Shown here in pieces: positions 6,384-11,418 of a stretch of DNA of 11,418 nucleotides. The notes beneath the pieces were generated by a model. It was not told the origin of the DNA. It made no database searches and saw nothing but the letters and a program-made list of their open reading frames with translations. The number at the start of each line of letters is the position of its first letter. Position 1 is the stretch's first letter. The stretch is from Sediminibacterium ginsengisoli (GTDB taxonomy: Bacteria > Bacteroidota > Bacteroidia > Chitinophagales > Chitinophagaceae). The translations under genes were made by a program, and so were the position numbers. The stretch covers positions 1 through 11,418 of the forward strand of contig CALPSK010000010.1 of the NCBI GenBank assembly GCA_943326215.1, in the 5' to 3' direction.

Positions 6384-6939
6384 AAAGTTGGGTGACGGCT
6401 TTTTGTCTATGACTATAAATATTTTTTTCTTCCATCGTCATTTCTGCAAAACTTTTACTAGCTCCTTCGGGAATAAATATGGGATCATAACCAAAGCCCT
6501 CCCCTCCATGCATGGTTTCTGCAATCGTTCCTTTGCAAATACCTTCGAAATAAAAAACTTCTTTATTCCATAATAAACAAATCACTGTTCTAAATTGCGC
6601 CTTACGATTTGTAATGCCATTTAATTTTTCTAATACTTTATCAATATTGGCTTGAAAATTTCTATCACCACCTGCATACCTTGCACTTTTCACACCAGGC
6701 TCCCCATTCAAAGCTTCAATTTCAAGTCCTGTATCCTCGCTAAAACAATTTTGCTTTGTGATCTTTTCTATGGTAATGGCTTTCTCGTAAGCGTTTTCTT
6801 GCAATGTGTCGTGAGGCTCGGGAATATCAATGTCAATACCTGCTTGTTCTAAAGTAATAATGGTGAAGTCGTTTCCTACTAAGGATTGAATTTCTTTTAT
6901 TTTATGTTCGTTATTAGTAGCAAAAATGATAGTGTGCAT
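6361..6939 (-). CDS. rdgB: RdgB/HAM1-type dITP/XTP pyrophosphatase
   Basis: The 192-residue enzyme hydrolyses dITP, ITP and XTP to monophosphates and pyrophosphate. It removes deaminated purine nucleotides before they enter DNA or RNA. Family motifs are complete: FATNNEHKIKEI (6-17) binds the nucleotide phosphates; SEDTGLEIEALNGEPG (67-82) has Glu68 and the catalytic Asp69; KSARYAGG (84-91) follows; GEGFGYDPIF (146-155) and SHRQKA (176-181) grip the base. The length is typical (about 190-200). The start ATG at 6939 lies directly before the first motif. It is the second gene of a minus-strand unit, 9 nt after the HolD-like gene's stop. It runs head-on into aroE with overlapping 3' ends. Confidence 0.95.
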   Translation of the reverse strand: MHTIIFATNNEHKIKEIQSLVGNDFTIITLEQAGIDIDIPEPHDTLQENAYEKAITIEKITKQNCFSEDTGLEIEALNGEPGVKSARYAGGDRNFQANIDKVLEKLNGITNRKAQFRTVICLLWNKEVFYFEGICKGTIAETMHGGEGFGYDPIFIPEGASKSFAEMTMEEKNIYSHRQKAVTQLFTFLHSI

Positions 6940-6948
6940 GCGAACTTA

Positions 6949-7509
6949 TTATAATTGAAATATTTGTTTTAGCACGGTCCATAGTTTTCCTTTTTCTTTT
7001 TTAGCATCCAAGCTGGTTCCTTGCATTGTTGATAATGCGGCGCTAAATAATAAATTGGTTTCGCCAAGTGGTGTTGTTTTATATAAGGTAGTTGGTAATT
7101 TAATTTTCAATGCCTTAGTATCTATGTCAAAAGTAATTACTAATAAAGAAGGAAGTTTAGTGAGCATTTCATGTAAGCTCGCTTTTTGATTACCAATATT
7201 AATAAGGGCAATATCTGCAATGGTAAGTCGGCAAGCGTTTAAAATGGAAGTCAGTAAAATAAAATCGCTTTCATTTAAATACACCGATTCGGGATCATTC
7301 ACCACTACCAATATTTTTTTATGATGGTCTCCTAAGTATTTAATTGGGCTGGCCATCTCGGTGGTTTCGGTAATCGTTTCCTGTTCTTTACCTGGCAACT
7401 TATTTTCAGGAATTATAGCGGGCTTTATTTCCTTTTCAGGTAAGACCAAACTATCTTTGTATAAAGAAACTAAGACGGCAGGAGGTAATATTGTTTTTTC
7501 TACTTTCAT
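6949..7509 (-). CDS. Unrecognised 186-residue protein, layout resembling DNA polymerase III psi (HolD)
   Basis: There is no family I can name with confidence. Residues 1-60 look flexible and charged, with many Lys, Glu and Pro (LPEKEIKPAIIPENKLPGKE). The folded part starts at 64 with beta strand KILVVVND, then a helix (ESDFILLTSILNACRL), strand IADIALINIG, helix SLHEMLTKL and strand SLLVITFDID. A hydrophobic C-terminal segment follows (LLFSAALSTM, then KKEKGKLWTVLKQIF). Strand, helix, strand, helix, an L-x-S/P-x-L-S element and a closing K-x-LW-x2-LK-x-IF helix match the order I remember for the psi subunit HolD (uracil-DNA-glycosylase-like fold). That is resemblance, not proof. There is no signal peptide and no Cys pair. 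It is the first gene of the unit with rdgB (9 nt gap), so a nucleotide or DNA-maintenance context fits. The start is ATG at 7509-7507. Confidence 0.6.
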   Translation of the reverse strand: MKVEKTILPPAVLVSLYKDSLVLPEKEIKPAIIPENKLPGKEQETITETTEMASPIKYLGDHHKKILVVVNDPESVYLNESDFILLTSILNACRLTIADIALINIGNQKASLHEMLTKLPSLLVITFDIDTKALKIKLPTTLYKTTPLGETNLLFSAALSTMQGTSLDAKKEKGKLWTVLKQIFQL

Positions 7510-7554
7510 GAAGTTGGAAAATTAATTGAAAAGGCGCAGATTGAAAAATAACAG

Positions 7555-7585
7555 TTGTAAGTTTTCCTCTTTTTTCGTTTCTTTG
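7555..7585 (+). promoter_or_regulatory. Candidate ilvE promoter
   Basis: TTG at 7555-7557 is followed by 20 nt and TTTCTTTG at 7578-7585. This is one mismatch from TAnnTTTG, with correct spacing. It lies 32 nt before the ilvE ATG, in the 108-nt divergent spacer shared with the HolD-like gene. I find no comparable match for the minus strand there. Confidence 0.4.
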
Positions 7586-7617
7586 TAATTCGAATTCACC
7601 CTTTACAATTATCTATC

Positions 7618-8685
7618 ATGGCAAATCCAATCATTCCAGTTACCAAATCAACCAACCCTCATTTGCCTCATTTTAAAATTGAGACTTTGCAGTTTGGAAA
7701 ACACTTTACCGACCATATGTTAATGGCCGATTATGAAAACGGTGAATGGAAAAATGTAGTCATTAAACCTTATGCACCTATTGAGGTGGACCCTGCCTCT
7801 GCCATGTTGCATTATGGCCAAACAATATTTGAAGGTATTAAGGCCTATAAGAATACAAAAGACGAAGTAGTTATTTTTAGACCTGATCAAAATTTTATTC
7901 GTTTTAATGTATCGGCTGCAAGAATGCAAATGCCGCAAGTGCCTGAGTGGTTATTTATGGAAGGCATGAAACAACTTATTAATGTAGAAAAAGGTTGGAT
8001 ACCCAGTTTACCAGAACACTCTTTATATATAAGACCTTTTATGATTGCCACCGATCCTTTCTTAGGTGTGCGCCCATCAAGCACTTATAAGTTCATGATT
8101 ATTTTAGGTCCTTCTGGTGCTTATTTTTCTGCCCCTATGAAAATTATTATTGAAGAAAAATATACACGTGCAACACCCGGTGGTGTTGGCTTTGCGAAGT
8201 GTGGTGGAAATTATGGCGGTAGTTTATATCCTGTTGATCTAGCACAAAAAAGTGGTTACGATCAAGTTTTATGGACTGATGCCATTGAACATAAATATGT
8301 AGAAGAAGTGGGTATGATGAATGTGATGTTTGTCATTGATGGAAAAGTCATTACACCCAGTTTAGAAAGAGGCACTGTATTAAAAGGAGTCACTAGAGAT
8401 AGTGCTATTGTACTATTAAGAGACATGGGCTATGTAGTAGAAGAAAGAAATTTATCGATAGATGAAATTGTAGAGGCGCATAAAAAAGGATTGTTTCAAG
8501 AAGTTTTCGGAGTAGGAACAGCTGCAGTGGTTTCTTATATTGTTAAATTAAGCCACAAAGACTATCACATGAACTTCGATATAGATCAATTAAAAGTAGC
8601 ACCTGCTTTGAAGCAACATTTAAACGATATTAGAGTAGGGGATGTTCCAGACAAGCATAACTGGTTAATGAAAGTTCCTTCTTAG
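7618..8685 (+). CDS. ilvE: Branched-chain amino acid aminotransferase
   Basis: The product is a 355-residue PLP enzyme of fold type IV. It transfers amino groups between glutamate and the 2-oxo acids of Leu, Ile and Val, as the last step of their synthesis. The catalytic Lys194 sits in GFAKCGGNYGGSL (191-203), the usual AKxGGNYxxSL setting. LHYGQTIFEGIKAY (64-77) and IFRPDQNFIRF (86-96) shape the active-site entrance. LYIRPFMIATDPFLGV (136-151), VEEVGMMNVMFV (228-239) with its PLP-contacting Glu, and LKGVTRDSA (255-263) complete the signature. The length and the NPHLPHFK / LQFGKHFTDHM N-terminal part indicate the longer (about 355-residue) class II type. ATG 7618 is a clear start. The gene is divergent from the HolD-like/rdgB unit. 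No terminator is visible in the 181 nt before rpsL. Confidence 0.96.
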   Translation: MANPIIPVTKSTNPHLPHFKIETLQFGKHFTDHMLMADYENGEWKNVVIKPYAPIEVDPASAMLHYGQTIFEGIKAYKNTKDEVVIFRPDQNFIRFNVSAARMQMPQVPEWLFMEGMKQLINVEKGWIPSLPEHSLYIRPFMIATDPFLGVRPSSTYKFMIILGPSGAYFSAPMKIIIEEKYTRATPGGVGFAKCGGNYGGSLYPVDLAQKSGYDQVLWTDAIEHKYVEEVGMMNVMFVIDGKVITPSLERGTVLKGVTRDSAIVLLRDMGYVVEERNLSIDEIVEAHKKGLFQEVFGVGTAAVVSYIVKLSHKDYHMNFDIDQLKVAPALKQHLNDIRVGDVPDKHNWLMKVPS

Positions 8686-8725
8686 CAGCTAAATCTCTGA
8701 AAATCAAGCTATTTTATTTGAATTA

Positions 8726-8866
8726 TTGGCTCATTTGCTGCCAAAAGGAGGCATTTGGGGTATTTTTTTAAAATTAGCGAATAAACATTTTGGTATTTGG
8801 GCTACAGCCATTACCTTTGCCGTCCGAATTTTTTATAAACCGAAATTGAAAAAAACAGCAGAATAA
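8726..8866 (+). CDS. Possible small membrane-associated ORF abutting rpsL
   Basis: The gap between ilvE and rpsL holds an ORF open from 8693 (after TAA 8690-8692) to TAA 8864-8866, immediately before the rpsL ATG. It has no ATG; TTG 8726 would give 46 residues. The translation has a Gly-Ile-Trp-rich stretch (PKGGIWGIFLKLA), a hydrophobic segment IWATAITFAVRIFY and a basic tail KPKLKKTAE. That is what a small membrane-anchored or amphipathic peptide looks like. An AGGAGG at 8746-8751 is inside the frame and codes for Gly-Gly, so it is not its RBS. Against it: a full promoter match (8789-8819) lies within the frame, the start is non-ATG, and the length could arise by chance in AT-rich DNA. I know no homologue. 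Confidence 0.3.
   Translation: MAHLLPKGGIWGIFLKLANKHFGIWATAITFAVRIFYKPKLKKTAE
8789..8819 (+). promoter_or_regulatory. Bacteroidote-type promoter of the rpsL-rpsG operon
   Basis: TTTG at 8789-8792, a 19-nt spacer and TACCTTTG at 8812-8819 match TTTG-N19-21-TAnnTTTG exactly. The box ends 47 nt before the rpsL ATG, which allows a leader of about 40 nt. It is the best plus-strand promoter match in the window and suits a ribosomal-protein operon. Confidence 0.7.
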
Positions 8867-9247
8867 ATGCCTACTATTCAACAATTAGTGAGAAAAGGCC
8901 GTGAGATCATCAGGGCTAAAAGTAAATCAAGAGCATTGGACGCATGTCCTCAGCGTCGTGGCGTTTGTACTAGAGTGTATACAACTACACCTAAAAAACC
9001 AAACTCTGCTTTACGTAAAGTGGCTAAAGTGCGTTTGACAAATAAAATTGAAGTTATCGCTTACATTCCAGGTGAAGGTCACAACTTACAAGAGCACAGT
9101 ATCGTTTTAATACGTGGTGGTCGTGTAAAAGATTTACCAGGGGTACGTTATCATATTGTACGTGGAAGCCTTGATACTGCTGGTGTTAAAGACCGTAAGC
9201 AGTCTCGTAGTAAATACGGTACAAAGAAAGAAAAAGCAAAGAAATAA
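8867..9247 (+). CDS. rpsL: 30S ribosomal protein S12
   Basis: The product is 126 residues. S12 lies in the decoding centre and monitors codon-anticodon pairing. The family is unmistakable: [11 protein letters not shown] at the start, [34 protein letters not shown] (26-59, split by the TTTPKK loop), [10 protein letters not shown] (69-78), [14 protein letters not shown] (83-96) and the basic tail. Lys43 and Lys88 (E. coli 42 and 87, counted without Met) are both Lys, so the common streptomycin-resistance substitutions are absent. Asp89 is the residue that is methylthiolated in E. coli. It is first gene of the str cluster, 23 nt before rpsG. Confidence 0.98.
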   Translation: MPTIQQLVRKGREIIRAKSKSRALDACPQRRGVCTRVYTTTPKKPNSALRKVAKVRLTNKIEVIAYIPGEGHNLQEHSIVLIRGGRVKDLPGVRYHIVRGSLDTAGVKDRKQSRSKYGTKKEKAKK

Positions 9248-9270
9248 TTAACCACTAACTCATATTCGAC

Positions 9271-9738
9271 ATGCGTAAAGCACAACCTAAAAAAATTCCT
9301 CTAGCACCAGATCCTCGTTTCAACGATGTGCAAGTAACTCGTTTTATTAATAACGTAATGTTAGATGGTAAAAAGACTACAGCTTATAAAATATTTTATG
9401 ATGCACTAGATAAAGTAAGCAAGTTCACAGGTGAAGATGGATATGAAATGTGGAAAAGAGCAGTAGTGAATATTACGCCTGCTGTTGAAGTACGTAGCCG
9501 TCGTATTGGTGGTGCTACTTTCCAAATTCCTGCTGAAGTTCGTGCAGACCGTAAAATTTCTTTAAGCATGAAATGGTTAGTACGTTATAGCCGTGAAAGA
9601 AACGGTAAAACAATGGCTGATAAGTTAGCGAACGAAATTATCGCAGCTACAAAGGGTGAAGGTGGTGCTTTCAAGAAAAAAGAAGATACACACCGTATGG
9701 CTGAGGCGAACAAAGCGTTCTCTCACTTTAAGATGTAA
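9271..9738 (+). CDS. rpsG: 30S ribosomal protein S7
   Basis: The product is 155 residues. S7 nucleates assembly of the 30S head by binding the 3' domain of 16S rRNA and touches the E-site tRNA. Visible features are the basic N-terminus [19 protein letters not shown] (25-35), the conserved [21 protein letters not shown] (67-87), [17 protein letters not shown] (94-110) and [15 protein letters not shown] at the C-terminus. The length is typical. ATG 9271 follows rpsL by 23 nt with no SD sequence, as usual for Bacteroidota. A strong terminator follows after about 40 nt, so most transcripts should end here rather than continue into fusA. Confidence 0.98.
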   Translation: MRKAQPKKIPLAPDPRFNDVQVTRFINNVMLDGKKTTAYKIFYDALDKVSKFTGEDGYEMWKRAVVNITPAVEVRSRRIGGATFQIPAEVRADRKISLSMKWLVRYSRERNGKTMADKLANEIIAATKGEGGAFKKKEDTHRMAEANKAFSHFKM

Positions 9739-9780
9739 TTCTAAATAGAATACTGGCTTTTTAGCCTTTAAAAATAGACT

Positions 9781-9812
9781 AAACCTCTCTGTATCAACAG
9801 GGAGGTTTTTTT
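9781..9812 (+). terminator. Intrinsic terminator between rpsG and fusA
   Basis: AACCTCTCTG (9782-9791) pairs with CAGGGAGGTT (9798-9807) through ten base pairs, including one T-G wobble, around the 6-nt loop TATCAA. A run of seven T (9806-9812) completes it. One more A-T pair (9781-9808) is possible. A small GGCT/AGCC hairpin at 9755-9766 lies just upstream. Confidence 0.88.
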
Positions 9813-9858
9813 GTTGGAAAAAAAAGTCGAGAATCAGCCTTTCAATTACTAATATCGT

Positions 9859-9866
9859 TAACTTTG
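9859..9866 (+). promoter_or_regulatory. Promoter -7-like box of fusA
   Basis: TAACTTTG matches TAnnTTTG and is followed by CGCC, like the box before the ComA homologue. It lies after the terminator and 44 nt before the fusA ATG, as needed if fusA is transcribed separately. No TTG is found at the standard distance; TTGTTGG at 9811-9817 is too far. Confidence 0.55.
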
Positions 9867-9910
9867 CGCCTCGGAAAATAGGACCATTAAAAATAAAAAA
9901 TAACCCTTTT

Positions 9911-11418
9911 ATGGCTGACTTGAAACTACAAAGAAACTTTGGAATTGCTGCGCACATTGATGCCGGTAAAACAACTACGACTGAACGTATCTTACGTTAT
10001 ACTGGTATGATCCACAAAATAGGTGAGGTGCATGATGGTGCCGCTACTACTGACTGGATGGAACAAGAAAAAGAAAGAGGTATTACTATTACTTCTGCAG
10101 CAGTAAGTTGCCAATGGCAGTTCCCTACTACATTGGGTAAAAAAGATGAAAGAACAAAAGATTATTATTTCAATATTATTGATACTCCAGGTCACGTGGA
10201 TTTTACCGTAGAGGTAGAACGTTCTATGCGTGTATTGGATGGTTTGATTGCACTTTTTTCTGCAGTAGATGGCGTTGAGCCACAATCAGAAACAGTTTGG
10301 CGTCAAGCAAATCGTTATAAAGTTCCTCGTATTGGATTCGTCAATAAAATGGATCGTGCGGGTGCGGACTTCTTAATGGTGGTTACACAAGTAAGAGAAA
10401 TGTTAGGCGCGAAAGCGGTGCCATTACAATTACCTATCGGTGCGGAAGATAACTTCACTGGTGTTGTGGACTTAATTAGAATGAAAGCTATTATTTGGGA
10501 TGATGCTACAGAAGGTATGACTTATGTAGAACATCCTATTCCTGATGATATGAAAGAAGATGTGGATTATTGGAGAGCTCAATTAATTGAAGCCGTAGCA
10601 GAATACGACGATAAATTAATGGAGAAGTTTTTTGAAAATCCTGATTCTATTTCTGAAGCGGAAGTACATGAAGCCATTCGTAAAGCAACAATCGATTTAA
10701 GTATTGTTCCAATGATGTGCGGATCATCTTTCAAAAATAAAGGTGTACAAACAGCATTAGATGCAGTTTGTCGTTACCTGCCTTCACCAGTAGATGTAGA
10801 TGATACAGAAGGAACAGATCCAGATACAGGAGAAAAAGTTTATCGTAAACCAAATGCAAAAGAACCATTTGCTGCATTGGCATTTAAAATCATGACCGAT
10901 CCTTTCGTTGGACGTTTAGCGTTCTTCAGATGTTACTCTGGTCATTTGGATGCAGGTTCTTATGTTAAGAATATGCGTAGCGGAAAGAACGAGCGTATTT
11001 CTCGTATCATGAAAATGTTTGCGAACAAACAAAACCCAATCGATTTTATCGAAGCAGGTGATATCGCAGCAGCAGTAGGATTTAAAGAAATTAAAACTGG
11101 AGATACATTGTGTGATGAGAATCATCCAATTGTACTTGAGAATATGTTTATTCCAGAACCCGTTATCTCTGTAGCAGTTGAGCCTAAGACGCAAGCTGAC
11201 GTTGATAAAATGGGTATGGCCATTGCTAAATTAGTAGAGGAAGATCCTACATTACGTGTAAAGACTGATGAAGATACTGGTCAAACAATTTTATCTGGAA
11301 TGGGTGAATTACACTTAGAGATTATCGTTGACCGTATGCGTCGTGAATTTAAAGTAGAGATTAACCAAGGTAATCCTCAGGTAGCGTACAAAGAAGCATT
11401 TGGTAAAATGATCGAACA
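9911..11418 (+). CDS. fusA: Translation elongation factor G (partial at right edge)
   Basis: 502 codons are seen from ATG 9911, with no stop before the window ends; about 200 C-terminal residues are missing if the length is typical. EF-G is the GTPase that moves tRNAs and mRNA through the ribosome and helps split it during recycling. The G domain shows AHIDAGKT (14-21), GITI of switch I (57-60), DTPGH (91-95), NKMD (145-148) and, further on, [10 protein letters not shown]. An insertion between strand 2 and the DTPGH strand (about 71-85, [14 protein letters not shown]) fits the bacteroidote form. Domain II ([16 protein letters not shown]) and the start of domain III ([18 protein letters not shown]) follow. 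[20 protein letters not shown] is the canonical EF-G opening, not EF-4 or TetM. It sits in the usual str order but behind its own terminator and promoter-like box. Confidence 0.97.
   Translation, partial: MADLKLQRNFGIAAHIDAGKTTTTERILRYTGMIHKIGEVHDGAATTDWMEQEKERGITITSAAVSCQWQFPTTLGKKDERTKDYYFNIIDTPGHVDFTVEVERSMRVLDGLIALFSAVDGVEPQSETVWRQANRYKVPRIGFVNKMDRAGADFLMVVTQVREMLGAKAVPLQLPIGAEDNFTGVVDLIRMKAIIWDDATEGMTYVEHPIPDDMKEDVDYWRAQLIEAVAEYDDKLMEKFFENPDSISEAEVHEAIRKATIDLSIVPMMCGSSFKNKGVQTALDAVCRYLPSPVDVDDTEGTDPDTGEKVYRKPNAKEPFAALAFKIMTDPFVGRLAFFRCYSGHLDAGSYVKNMRSGKNERISRIMKMFANKQNPIDFIEAGDIAAAVGFKEIKTGDTLCDENHPIVLENMFIPEPVISVAVEPKTQADVDKMGMAIAKLVEEDPTLRVKTDEDTGQTILSGMGELHLEIIVDRMRREFKVEINQGNPQVAYKEAFGKMIE

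Noticed and set aside
6370..6852. Plus-strand open frames opposite rdgB
   Set aside because: Shadows; the minus frame carries every RdgB motif.
7720..8084. Minus-strand open frames opposite ilvE
   Set aside because: Shadows of a fully conserved aminotransferase.
8746..8757. AGGAGG Shine-Dalgarno followed by TTG 8755
   Set aside because: The frame after TTG 8755 ends within ten codons, and bacteroidotes rarely use such sites; the bases code for Gly-Gly in the longer small ORF.
9625..10285. Minus-strand open frames across rpsG, the terminator and fusA
   Set aside because: Cys- and Phe-rich shadows of S7 and EF-G; one crosses the terminator region.
10916..11194. Minus-strand open frame opposite fusA
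   Set aside because: Shadow of EF-G domain II/III coding sequence.
1..11418. CRISPR array, tRNA/rRNA, insertion sequence, phage or toxin-antitoxin module
   Set aside because: No spaced repeats of the right size, no cloverleaf or rRNA-like segment, no transposase, integrase or toxin-like protein was seen; the genes are housekeeping in composition and order.

Overview
The window is low-GC chromosomal DNA of a Bacteroidota member, most likely a relative of the Chitinophagaceae. Several things point there: promoter-like TAnnTTTG boxes (some with a TTTG box 19 to 21 nt upstream) instead of E. coli-type -35/-10 elements; A-rich leaders with almost no Shine-Dalgarno sequences; a YidC with a large periplasmic domain; a secreted DUF4412/GLPGLI-type protein; a bacterial ComA homologue; and an EF-G of bacteroidote type. 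The content is mostly housekeeping. I see no phage, transposon, CRISPR array, tRNA, rRNA or recognisable defence system. Taxonomy is inferred from remembered family patterns, not from a search.

Left part (1-3387): the C-terminus of a methylmalonyl-CoA-mutase-family protein runs in from the left edge. Next come the membrane insertase gene yidC and a secreted DUF4412-like gene whose only sensible start is a CTG inside a C-rich repeat. On the minus strand lies an orphan small secreted protein behind a near-perfect bacteroidote promoter. An imperfect tandem repeat of about 29 bp precedes the next gene.

Middle part (3388-7509): a cytoplasmic ten-TPR protein, a ComA (phosphosulfolactate synthase) homologue and aroE (shikimate dehydrogenase) lie in the same direction. 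comA and aroE are separated by 2 nt and aroE uses a TTG start. aroE ends 23 bp inside the 3' end of the convergent gene rdgB (house-cleaning dITP/XTP pyrophosphatase). Upstream of rdgB, in the same minus-strand unit, is an unrecognised 186-residue protein that resembles the DNA polymerase III psi subunit (HolD) in layout.

Right part (7510-11418): ilvE (branched-chain aminotransferase) is divergent from the rdgB unit. The str cluster follows: rpsL and rpsG (S12, S7), a strong intrinsic terminator, then fusA (EF-G) with its own promoter-like box, cut by the right edge. The rpsL promoter lies inside a possible unannotated ORF of about 46 codons that abuts the rpsL start.

Most of the interest is in start-site and regulatory details and in two proteins of unsettled role: the ComA homologue and the HolD-like protein. 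I do not see convincing evidence for a new multi-gene system.
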